In this document: positions 37,676 through 44,927 of the stretch, piece by piece
How positions within the stretch are numbered: the stretch's first letter is position 1
Layout of the letters: every line of letters starts with the position of its first letter
NCBI GenBank assembly: GCA_023144005.1
Contig: JAGLGN010000006.1
Location: forward strand, 1-64,000
Source of the DNA: a bacterium
GTDB taxonomy: Bacteria; AUK180
Length of the DNA: 64,000 bases
Direction: 5' to 3'
The notes under the pieces: model-generated
Databases searched by the model: none
What the model was told of the DNA's origin: nothing
What the model saw: the letters and a program-made list of their open reading frames with translations, nothing else
Translations under genes and position numbers: made by a program

Positions 37676-38149
37676 TTACCAATTATAATGCGCAAATGCC
37701 TTATTGGCTTCTGCCATTCTATGTGTATCATCTTTCTTCTTTACAGTGGCGCCTTTATTGTCCAGAATATCCAGGAATTCACCTGTGAGCTTCTCGGTCA
37801 TGGTGTGCCCTGAGCGTTTTCTTGAAAAGGAAATGATCCATCTCATCGCCAATGCTGTTGAGCGTTTCTTGTTGACCTCGATAGGTATTTGATAATTGGT
37901 ACCACCAAGCCTTCTGGATTTAACTTCCACATGGGGCCTGATCTTCTCTATAATCGTTTCAAATATCTCCAAGGCACTTTTCCCCGTTTTCTTCTCCAAA
38001 GCTTCCAGTGTTCCGTACACGATCTTGGTGGCGGTACTTTTCTTACCGTCCATCATTATCATATTGATAAATCTGGCCAAAAGCCTCGAATTGTACTTGA
38101 AATCAGGGTTAAGTCCGTATTTAAGTTTCTTAAAAGGTTTCCTTGACAT
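37676..38149 (-). CDS. rpsG: 30S ribosomal protein S7
   Basis: 157 residues. [18 protein letters not shown] and [21 protein letters not shown] (part of the tRNA E-site arm) are typical. Only 2 nt separate it from rpsL. Confidence 0.97.
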   Translation of the reverse strand: MSRKPFKKLKYGLNPDFKYNSRLLARFINMIMMDGKKSTATKIVYGTLEALEKKTGKSALEIFETIIEKIRPHVEVKSRRLGGTNYQIPIEVNKKRSTALAMRWIISFSRKRSGHTMTEKLTGEFLDILDNKGATVKKKDDTHRMAEANKAFAHYNW

Positions 38150-38151
38150 AA

Positions 38152-38535
38152 TTACACCTTGCTTTTCTTGGGCTTTTTGGCCCCGTATTTTGATCTTCCC
38201 CGTCTGCGTTCTTCGACACCAGCAGCGTCATATTTTCCGCGGATGATATGATATCTTACTCCGGGAAGATCTTTCACTCTACCACCCCTGATAAGGACAA
38301 CATGATGCTCTTGGAGTTCATGGCCTTCGCCGGGAATATATGCAGTTACTTCAATACCGTTCGTTAATCTTACCCTTGCGACCTTTCTCAGTGCTGAGTT
38401 AGGTTTCTTAGGGGTTCTTGTCGACACCCTCAGGCAGAATCCTCTTTTCTGAGGTGAGTTCTGCAATGCCGGTGACTTCGACTTTTTCTTCGACTTTTTC
38501 CTGCCATTTCTGAGCAGTTGGTTTATAGTAGGCAT
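38152..38535 (-). CDS. rpsL: 30S ribosomal protein S12
   Basis: 127 residues. [17 protein letters not shown] and [13 protein letters not shown] hold Lys at the two positions that are mutated in classic streptomycin resistance, so the sequence is of the sensitive type. First gene of the ribosomal run. The C-terminus is Lys-rich. Confidence 0.97.
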   Translation of the reverse strand: MPTINQLLRNGRKKSKKKSKSPALQNSPQKRGFCLRVSTRTPKKPNSALRKVARVRLTNGIEVTAYIPGEGHELQEHHVVLIRGGRVKDLPGVRYHIIRGKYDAAGVEERRRGRSKYGAKKPKKSKV

Positions 38536-38602
38536 TGTTCCTCCTCTTTTTGCAATTTATCGTTCAAACAGCCTATTTATTTTTCTACGCAACAAAAAAG
38601 AT

Positions 38603-38630
38603 ATTTTACCAGTTTTATTTTGAAAGTCAA
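38603..38630 (-). promoter_or_regulatory. Promoter of the ribosomal operon
   Basis: On the minus strand TTGACT (38625-38630), 16-nt spacer, TAAAAT (38603-38608), leaving a leader of about 60 nt before the rpsL ATG at 38535, with AGGAGG near the start. It appears to drive at least the str part of the run. Confidence 0.6.
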
Positions 38631-38985
38631 GTATTTATGGGAGATTAATGAATAAATAATTGGCTTAAAATGGTGCCGTCGGGATATATTACTTCCTATC
38701 TATATACACATTGGGCATATTCTCGCTTATTAATTATTATTTACCAATATCCGCATCCGTAGCCGAAAAGCCAATATTCGTTCAAGTAGCGAATGTCGTA
38801 CCTTAAGGGAGGGATTCCCCGCTTTCGCGGGAATGAAGAGAAGAAGGCAGAATTGCAGAAAACAGATGTGAAGAATGTTCCGTTTAATTCTAAACATTGC
38901 GTAGAGTGTACAATTGCTACGCAATTTTCAACTCTCCGCTTGGTACTTTTACATCGGGACAGTCGAACGCCTGCGGCGTACGGCA

Positions 38986-39076
38986 TGTCCCCTATCTTGG
39001 TTGGGGTACGGCGTGATATGATTGTATCAGTAGAATGAATGGTTTAAGCGAAATATTGATTTTCCGTTACGGATGT
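38986..39076. repeat. Copy 1 of a 90-bp dispersed repeat
   Basis: Begins TGTCCCCTATCTTGGTTGGG with a CCCC...GGGG hairpin, continues through cggcgtga...gattgta to the end motif ttttccgttacggatg. Clearly related to 45029-45120 and, in its second half, to 41572-41648. Confidence 0.7.
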
Positions 39077-39123
39077 GTTTCTTTTCCATTTCCCCACTTG
39101 TGCCTTGTGCTCTTCTCCCTGTT

Positions 39124-39155
39124 CCACTGGGCTACTGGGTCACTGGGTTACTGGG
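39124..39155. repeat. Four 8-bp tandem units
   Basis: CCACTGGG, CTACTGGG, TCACTGGG, TTACTGGG, exact period 8, differing only at the first two bases. It ends about 19 bp before the pseudogene stop. Confidence 0.75.
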
Positions 39156-39173
39156 AAGCGCGTACCCGCTTCG

Positions 39174-39998
39174 CTATCCCCAATTGATATCAAATTCAGT
39201 TATATCATCTCCTTTGGTAAGAGACTTGGTGACCTTGACAGAAAGGTCTTTGACCCCGGTCATCATCATGGCGGTATGTATCCATCCGTGGATTCCGGGT
39301 TCTATATATTTGTTCATATCCTGAAAATCGATGATCTGTACCTTGGCGGAGTTCTTTTTCAGCTCTACTGTCTGCATCGCGGAAGGTTTATAATAGGATG
39401 GGAAAATAACGCTTGCTTTTTTGATGATGAAGGAAGGGCTTCCCATTTTCACAAAGATCTTGTAAATACCTGTCAAAGCGAATTCGGCGCTGAAGATGCC
39501 TAAAGTGTTCTGATTTATAAATACGATGACAATGGAATGTTTAGATTTGAGTCAATTCCAACGAACAATGAGCACGGCGTACCCTTAGTGGTACGCAAGC
39601 GAAGAGAGAGGAAGAAATTGACCAAAGATAAGATTCCCTTCGGACTGATGCTCTTTTTCTGTCTTCGGCGTTCCTCGTCCCTTACATACCGCTGCGGGTA
39701 TGCAGCGCTCCTCGCGCCTTGAATACGGAATAAAATAGCATCAGCCATTGTTGCCGTCTTTATGAATCAGATCACTATCATAGGTCACTTGCATATCTCC
39801 ATTACAAAGCTTCTCTACGATGGCCTTTGTGGGTATAGTAACGGCATCTTCCATAGAATACCACGCTCCCACGAAGGGGTTCTCCAGGATCTCTCTTGAT
39901 CTTTCAGGCAGAGAGGCATACCATTCATCATATTTATTCGGATAATGTTTCTTGACATATTCCCTTAAGGGAAGAACCGCCGCGCCTTTTACTTCCAT
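39174..39998 (-). pseudogene. TIGR02265/DUF2378-like gene interrupted by a TIR element
   Basis: The N-terminal part (39998 to about 39777) reads MEVKGAAVLPLREYVKKHYP then ASLPERSREIL and QVTYD, with GAGGAG upstream. The C-terminal part (39503 to 39174) reads LGIFSAEFALTGIYKIFVKM, then GSPSFIIKKASVIF and an end GDDITEFDINW. Together they match the layout of the TIGR02265/DUF2378 family of Myxococcus-type proteins, with the hallmark LG-x-FSAE-x-x-L-x-G. A 273-bp element lies exactly between them. Removing it joins the halves in frame (Y-D-L-G). The truncated first half would end with repeat-coded residues SDLIHKDGNNG. Function unknown. Confidence 0.75.
39504..39776. mobile_element. Intact 273-bp TIR element inside the DUF2378-like gene
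   Basis: Left end AGTGTTCTGATTTATAAATA and right end TTTATGAATCAGATCACT are TIRs. Full-length match to 10394 and 17366. The left end is followed on the minus strand by ATA-AAT-CAG-AAC-ACT in frame with the second gene half, where other copies have ATG. Confidence 0.88.
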
Positions 39999-40018
39999 AT
40001 ATTTTACTCCTCTATTTG

Positions 40019-40247
40019 GGGACGGTGGTTGCAAAAGTTGCAAGTCCATCCCTGCTCCTCTTGTATTGCACCTTTATTAGTATATTTATAACCTTATCGA
40101 ACCTCGCTTTGAGGCATTGCTTCATGTATCTCATATCGGTCTTGCATCATGCTTATTGCAATAAGTATTCAGCCCAGTATAATAGGAGTTACCCAGCCTC
40201 CTGCTAGGGAAATATTCACTTCCTGCAACTTTTGCAACCACCGTCCC
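40019..40247. mobile_element. 229-bp MITE-like element with perfect 24-bp TIRs
   Basis: Positions 40019-40042 are the exact reverse complement of 40224-40247, starting GGGACGGTGGTTGC. Outer flanks TATTTG and TATTTT suggest a 5-bp target duplication. The minus-strand interior encodes a short open stretch starting MRYMKQCLKARFDKV, faintly like the Y1 (IS200/REP-associated) transposase motif, so it may be a deletion derivative of such an element. It lies 13 bp downstream of the beta-barrel gene stop and upstream of the DUF2378-like pseudogene. Confidence 0.75.
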
Positions 40248-40260
40248 TATTTTTTATTTT

Positions 40261-40908
40261 TTAAAGAATATTCAGTCCTATTCCTAATGCGACCATCAGA
40301 TTGATATATCTGGAAGACATTCCTTCCACCGTTGCCGTGGTCTCCAGATCCGAGAGTCCCATCGCAAAGCGGCCATCCAATGACATGCGGACATTGAAAA
40401 GATAAAAATCGAACCCCAGACCGAATACTAATGAAAAATTTACATTCGCGGCCTGATCCTTGATATCTTCCCATGCGCCGTCCAATGTAAGTTTTTCTGC
40501 CTTCGTCAATATTGAAAATGATGGGCCTATTAGAAAGTACGGTTTAATTATAGGCATATTCAACCGAAGCTTTAGAAGCACAGGTATCTCGATATAATCA
40601 CTGACCCTCTCCTTGTAATTGAAGGTGGTTTCCGCCACTTCAGACAGTTGAGAGATATTATGCAGATAGTATATTTCGGTCTGAATTGAGACTACCTTGA
40701 AAAGGTTGATGGAGCCGTATATTCCGAAGTTGAATCCGGCGGACGGATCAAAATTCTCATTAAGGGAAGCCTCGGTGGAGTCATCTGTAGCGGTGATCTG
40801 CACATCGGCAAAACTTGTGCCGAATTTCAAGCCCAGATCAAGCAGGTCAGCTTGCAGAAATGCAGCCGAGAACATAAGCATCAATGTAAGGACAATTATC
40901 TTTTTCAT
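40261..40908 (-). CDS. Outer-membrane beta-barrel protein, PorT/OMP_b-brl type
   Basis: 215 residues. Signal peptide MKKIIVLTLMLMFSAAFLQA followed by amphipathic strands with alternating hydrophobic and aromatic residues (SAGFNFGIYGSINLFKVVSI, IEIPVLLKLRLN, FLIGPSFSIL) and a C-terminal hydrophobic strand. This matches small 8-stranded outer-membrane barrels of FCB-like bacteria. A good promoter lies at 40930-40958 and AGGAGG precedes the ATG. Confidence 0.75.
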   Translation of the reverse strand: MKKIIVLTLMLMFSAAFLQADLLDLGLKFGTSFADVQITATDDSTEASLNENFDPSAGFNFGIYGSINLFKVVSIQTEIYYLHNISQLSEVAETTFNYKERVSDYIEIPVLLKLRLNMPIIKPYFLIGPSFSILTKAEKLTLDGAWEDIKDQAANVNFSLVFGLGFDFYLFNVRMSLDGRFAMGLSDLETTATVEGMSSRYINLMVALGIGLNIL

Positions 40909-40929
40909 ATTGCCTCCTTCGTATGATAT

Positions 40930-40958
40930 ATTTTAAACACAATCAGAATATAAATCAA
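40930..40958 (-). promoter_or_regulatory. Promoter for the beta-barrel gene
   Basis: On the minus strand TTGATT (40953-40958), 17-nt spacer, TAAAAT (40930-40935), 21 nt upstream of the start codon. Confidence 0.55.
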
Positions 40959-41020
40959 CCCTTCAGCGGCAGCATTTATCTGAATTTGTATGATAACATA
41001 CCATAATAGCAGAAGGAGAT

Positions 41021-41112
41021 GTGTGAAGTCTGAAGTGTGAAGTGAAAAATAGGTGATAAGGTAATAAGTTTGTAGGTAGAGAACGATGGATTATCGGGTC
41101 AAGCCCGATAAT
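41021..41112. repeat. 7-bp tandem array and palindrome
   Basis: GTGTGAA, GTCTGAA, GTGTGAA then a partial GTGAAAA (41021-41048), followed by an 8/7-bp run (aggtgata aggtaata agtttgt). Then a perfect 9-bp inverted repeat ATTATCGGG / CCCGATAAT (41090-41098, 41104-41112). No gene is seen in the 40959-41197 spacer. Confidence 0.6.
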
Positions 41113-41197
41113 GACAGAGGAGAGAGGAAATAACATTAATAGATGTGTGGAGAATATTTACATATGATTCTACGCCCATTCTCCCTCCACCCGCCCA

Positions 41198-41469
41198 GGT
41201 GATCTGAGTCATAAATAAGATGGCAATGGAATGTTTAGATTTGAGGTAATTCCAACGAACAATGAGCGCAGCGTACCCTTTGTGGTCCGCAAGCGAAAAG
41301 AGAGGAAGAAATTGACCAAAGATTAGATTCCCTTCGGGCCGAAGCTCTTTTCTGTCTTCTGTGTTGCTCGTTACTTACATACCGCCTTGGGTATGCAGTG
41401 TTCCTCGCGCCTTGAATCCGTAACAAAATAGCTTCAGCCATTGCTATCGTATTTATGACTCAGAACACT
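41198..41469. mobile_element. Near-intact TIR element
   Basis: Left end starts GTGATCTGAGTCATAAATA (first A changed to G). The right end reads TATTTATGACTCAGAACACT. About 272 bp, with one or two small indels relative to the 17366 copy that break its open frames. Confidence 0.85.
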
Positions 41470-41477
41470 ATTCTCCA

Positions 41478-41558
41478 GGGACGGAGGTGGTGAATTTTTC
41501 AACCCACTTATTTGTCTGAATTGAATGTATTAAGTTAAAATATTCAACCTGCCGTCCC
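41478..41558. mobile_element. 81-bp GGGACGG-ended mini-element
   Basis: Left GGGACGGAGGTGGTGAATTT and right end (reverse complement GGGACGGCAGGTTGAATAT) form imperfect inverted ends, sharing the GGGACGG terminus with the 229-bp element at 40019. Confidence 0.5.
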
Positions 41559-41571
41559 GTAGGCTGATCGC

Positions 41572-41743
41572 TGCGGCGTTCTATATTTGTTACGGATAAA
41601 TTAATGATAAATACGAAATAGTGATTTTCCGGTTACGGATGCGTTTCCTTTTCCCTTACACACTTGTTCCTTGTCTCTCTCCCCCTGTTCCACTGGGTCC
41701 ACTTGTACCTGGGTCCACTGCGCAGCGTGTCGCTTGTGCGCTA
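41572..41743. repeat. Second half of the 90-bp repeat plus CACTGGGTC-type array
   Basis: 41572-41648 matches the second half of the repeats at 38986 and 45029, ending ttttccggttacggatgcg. It continues into ccactgggt ccacttgta cctgggt ccactg text that abuts the stop codon of the 653-residue secreted protein. Confidence 0.6.
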
Positions 41744-41744
41744 C

Positions 41745-43706
41745 TTATCGTATGATCATAAATTTGCCGGTGATCTCCTCTGAGCCGTCATGAGGGACTA
41801 CCCTGAAGATATATACTCCCGGAGCCAGTAACTGGCCGGAATCATTATCCAGATTCCACGCTTCATCAGCGTCCCCGCTGTAATGTTCGATAGTTCGGGC
41901 AAGCATTCCGGACATGGTGTATATCTTAATAGAGCATCGGGAAGGTAAATGGATGAAATCCACCCTTTTATAGCTGGTCTCCCAATACGAGTATTGACCT
42001 TCAATGTATGGATTTGGAACCACTTCCACTTTGTATTTGTAATCTGCCGGGGTAGATTCCTCATGCCATTCAGGAGTGACGGGAAAGACATTCGCGAGAG
42101 CCGACGAATATGCGGGAGCCACAGGAGGGGTTGTAGTTCGATCGCCCGTATCATATGCGACAACGGAATAATAATAAGTGAAGCCGTTAAAGATAGAGGG
42201 ATCCGTATCTGTGTATTCCATGAAATAGGTTTCATTCCAAGAACTTCTATGTAATTCAGAAACCGGGATCTCGCCATAGTGATTTTTTACATAGGTTGAT
42301 TCCAATTGAACAACAAGGGCATAATCTCCTAATTCGATATCCCCCATACCTGTAAGGTTTCTATAGACTCTGTATCCGTCCCAATCCCTGATGCCTGAGT
42401 CGGGCGGATCCTCAGAAGATTCAGAACCTATCGAATACTCTGGGGACGGGTCATCCGCTTCTGAATAATAGCCCTCAAGGCCGCCGGGAAGGGGCTTTGG
42501 AATATAATTACGATTCCTTGACCACTTAAGAAATACCGATCTGTCGCCTGTCTCAACCTCCAAAAAGGGAGCTTCGGGAGGAGGATTCGGTATCAGCCAG
42601 TCATTGTTATATATCTTTCTCGCCGTAGCGGCGTTCTTCTTGAATTTCACTACATCGTACCCCATGGGATTTGCCCATGACACCGCGGCCGTAGCGCCCA
42701 TCGGCAGGTCAAAAGGCCCCATGCTGACATATAGCAAGGCATCCTGCGGTTTTGCGTTCTTCTCCTGTATCTGATCGGAAGTAAGATAGGTCCAGAAGGC
42801 CTCATCATTGCCCCAATCTCCCCAATTTTCATATGTTAGGTCAAGCTTCACGGACCGCAATGTTGAAGTATCAAATATCGTCAGTCCAGCTACGCCAAGG
42901 GTTTCATCGGCGCCATAATAAGAATATGCCGTTCCCAGAGATGGATCATAATAAGAAACATTCTTTGCGGCATGGTCCCAATCTACATCAGGATCCATGA
43001 AAACACCTATATAGAATTCGGGATAATCGTATTCAGAAGTATTTTCAAGCGTCATTATATGTATATTAAAGGCATCCGCATTCGGGTAATTCCAGCGGAG
43101 ATTTCTAACGGTGGCAAATATCCCAAGAGGGGTGCGGCTATAAGAATCTTCTGCGAAGGTTACATAATCCGACTGGGAGAGTGATCCCAATTCCTCATTA
43201 ATAGAAGAAAAGTAATACCCGTAAAAACTGATCATGTCCTTGTATGACCCGGGATAAGGTGTCAAAGAATCCTCCGGTGACTGAATGTCGCCCTCCCAGA
43301 GAAAATCAGAGATGATGCCGTTGTATCCCCACATAACATTCTGATCAGAAGCGATCTGTCCTTTCAAATGTTCGCCAAGATTCTTAGGATACTGCCATCC
43401 GGCAAAATACGGAGCCCATCCGCCCGCCCACGCGGGATTGGCGAGCCAGCCGAACCACCAGGCATTAGTTCCGGCGGTGATCGCGTAATTACCGTAACAG
43501 TCATTATACATGGAAGATCTTAATGAGACCCACAAATAATCATAGGGGATCACATAGAAACAAAAATAAAACGGTGCTTTATCATCCTGGAGTTTTTCCA
43601 GGCCCAGAGGGTTGAAATACTGCTCTCTGTTCAAGGGCTTCTCTAAACTGAAGGCCGAAACAGATAGGAGCACAATAATTATTACCAAAGTTAATTTACT
43701 TCTCAT
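41745..43706 (-). CDS. Large secreted protein with C-terminal FlgD-like/sorting domain
   Basis: 653 residues. Signal peptide (MRSKLTLVIIIVLLSVSAF) and a long Trp/Tyr/Gly-rich body (WWFGWLANPAWAGGW). The last about 90 residues read VEVVPNPYIEG, then CSIKIYTMSGMLARTIEHYS and LAPGVYIFRVVPH, ending in a short basic strand. This end resembles the FlgD-Ig-like/type IX secretion C-terminal domains common in FCB bacteria, so it is probably an exported or surface protein. No catalytic motif is recognised. The start abuts the EIIA gene stop (1-nt overlap). Confidence 0.7.
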   Translation of the reverse strand: MRSKLTLVIIIVLLSVSAFSLEKPLNREQYFNPLGLEKLQDDKAPFYFCFYVIPYDYLWVSLRSSMYNDCYGNYAITAGTNAWWFGWLANPAWAGGWAPYFAGWQYPKNLGEHLKGQIASDQNVMWGYNGIISDFLWEGDIQSPEDSLTPYPGSYKDMISFYGYYFSSINEELGSLSQSDYVTFAEDSYSRTPLGIFATVRNLRWNYPNADAFNIHIMTLENTSEYDYPEFYIGVFMDPDVDWDHAAKNVSYYDPSLGTAYSYYGADETLGVAGLTIFDTSTLRSVKLDLTYENWGDWGNDEAFWTYLTSDQIQEKNAKPQDALLYVSMGPFDLPMGATAAVSWANPMGYDVVKFKKNAATARKIYNNDWLIPNPPPEAPFLEVETGDRSVFLKWSRNRNYIPKPLPGGLEGYYSEADDPSPEYSIGSESSEDPPDSGIRDWDGYRVYRNLTGMGDIELGDYALVVQLESTYVKNHYGEIPVSELHRSSWNETYFMEYTDTDPSIFNGFTYYYSVVAYDTGDRTTTPPVAPAYSSALANVFPVTPEWHEESTPADYKYKVEVVPNPYIEGQYSYWETSYKRVDFIHLPSRCSIKIYTMSGMLARTIEHYSGDADEAWNLDNDSGQLLAPGVYIFRVVPHDGSEEITGKFMIIR

Positions 43707-44158
43707 TACTTCTCTTCCTTTATATATCGTTCCAAATCCCCCGCTTCAGCATTAACAAGTCGTTTAAAATTATTTTTATCCTTCGCGAAAAATATGATCT
43801 GCGCCAGAAGTTTAATATAATCCCCCTGACGACTTCGTGGTGCAGCAATAAGAAAAAGTGCTTTTACCGGTTTATTATCGATCGATTCAAAAGGAATTCC
43901 TTCCTTCACTCGGGCTATACTCAAAATAAAATCGTCTATACCGTCTATTCGAGCATGGGGAATAGCGATCCCAAGGCCTATACCGGTTGATAGCTGGCGC
44001 TCCCTATTCAAGAGCTCTTCAATAAAAACGGCTTCGCCCGGTATATCCGCCAGTTTACATGTTCTTGCGGCAAATCGGGTTATAAGGTCAAATTTATCAT
44101 CCTTTTCGAGTCGAAAGATAAGATCCTTTTTTACATAATTCTTGAAAAGCAGCTCCAT
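43706..44158 (-). CDS. PTS fructose-type EIIA domain protein (PtsN-like)
   Basis: 150 residues. The domain fits EIIA-Fru/Ntr: FIEELLNREROLS-type start (here RERQLSTGIG) and GLGIAIPHARIDGIDDF with the phosphorylatable His in IPHAR. No HPr, EI or sugar permease is nearby, so a regulatory role is more likely than sugar transport (inference). It forms a tight pair with the secreted protein at 41745. TATAAT lies upstream but no good -35 is seen. Confidence 0.85.
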   Translation of the reverse strand: MELLFKNYVKKDLIFRLEKDDKFDLITRFAARTCKLADIPGEAVFIEELLNRERQLSTGIGLGIAIPHARIDGIDDFILSIARVKEGIPFESIDNKPVKALFLIAAPRSRQGDYIKLLAQIIFFAKDKNNFKRLVNAEAGDLERYIKEEK

Positions 44159-44213
44159 TTCGCCTCCGTAATGTTTATGGTATTATATTTTTGCTCATAA
44201 ATCAATAAGCGGA

Positions 44214-44240
44214 ATGTTCAAAGGTTGAAAAGTTCAAGGG
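44214..44240. repeat. 8-bp degenerate tandem array
   Basis: GTTCAAAG, GTTGAAAA, GTTCAAGG (44216-44239), period 8, in the spacer between the EIIA start and the small gene stop. Confidence 0.6.
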
Positions 44241-44284
44241 TGATTGGGAAATGAATACTTGGAGAAGGATGTAATAACTGCTAC

Positions 44285-44440
44285 TCACGAGCGTGGCAAT
44301 CTTTTTATACTGTAAAAAAAAGCAAGATATTCTTCAATAAGGTTGAGCTTTTCGGTTGTAGTTAATTTGGAATATTCTCTTAGCTTCTCATCGCTGATCT
44401 CATAATAGTATTCCAGATCCTTCCTATTGCTATTTTTCAT
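44285..44440 (-). CDS. Small protein paired with a nucleotidyltransferase
   Basis: A 51-residue product (MKNSNRKDLEYYYEISDEKL, then TTEKLNLIEEYLAFF). The ATG overlaps the end of the nucleotidyltransferase gene by 11 nt. The helical form ISDEKLREYSKLTTTEKLNLIEE resembles small partners encoded next to DUF6036/MNT-type nucleotidyltransferases. A run of eight T on the coding strand (44326 region) is frame-critical, so a sequencing slip would change the C-terminus. Confidence 0.6.
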   Translation of the reverse strand: MKNSNRKDLEYYYEISDEKLREYSKLTTTEKLNLIEEYLAFFYSIKRLPRS

Positions 44441-44927
44441 TGTTTTGTTTTCCGAGCTTTCTTAAAAGTTTAACATCCTGAAGATCCTGGATTCGTCCCG
44501 AGTATTTCTTCATCTCAATAAGCCCGGCCGTTGATATGATCGGAATAATAATACTCTCGGATTCCATCTCCGTTTTCTCTGAATACTCCTTATTAAAATC
44601 TACATTATGACTTAAAACTATGTCGATCTCTTCAAAGGGCTTATCTTTACCATATACACAGAAATCAATAAGGTTTTTCTCTGTAATCCATTTCTCTATT
44701 GTTTCAGGAGAAAGGAGGTCCTTCAGCGCCATGGGTCGGCGGGGGGCAAATCCCGCTTTTTGAAAGGCATTCACCAAATTTTGGAAATTCTCTAATTTGT
44801 TTTCAACTATCAGATCCAGATCAAAGGTCATTCTCGGTACACCATAAAGATTAACCGCAAGGCCGCCGACCACGAGGTATCTGACATTTTCAGAATTCAA
44901 TGTTAGAAATATATCTCTGTAACTCAT
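44430..44927 (-). CDS. MNT-type nucleotidyltransferase, DUF6036-like
   Basis: 165 residues. YLVVGGLAVNLYG (Gly-Gly) and MTFDLDLIVEN (D-x-D) are the metal- and nucleotide-binding signature of small nucleotidyltransferases, the type often found as toxin or antitoxin-like modules. TTTACA, 16-nt spacer and TATTAT lie just 5 nt from the ATG, so the message may be leaderless. The small partner gene overlaps the 3' end. Toxin-antitoxin function is inference. Confidence 0.7.
   Translation of the reverse strand: MSYRDIFLTLNSENVRYLVVGGLAVNLYGVPRMTFDLDLIVENKLENFQNLVNAFQKAGFAPRRPMALKDLLSPETIEKWITEKNLIDFCVYGKDKPFEEIDIVLSHNVDFNKEYSEKTEMESESIIIPIISTAGLIEMKKYSGRIQDLQDVKLLRKLGKQNNEK

Larger units (their letters stand above)
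38631..39173. other. Repeat-rich intergenic region
   Basis: No convincing gene between the ribosomal promoter and the DUF2378-like pseudogene. It contains a palindrome GGATTCCCCGCTTTCGCGGG (38812-38831), a copy of a 90-bp repeat (38986-39076), and a 4 x 8-bp tandem array (39124-39155). Short ORFs here are not conserved-looking. Confidence 0.6.

Noticed and set aside
39515-39748. Open frames of 60-80 codons on both strands of the TIR elements
   Set aside because: They overlap in opposite strands, are broken by indels in other copies, and have no RBS, so they were not called as genes.
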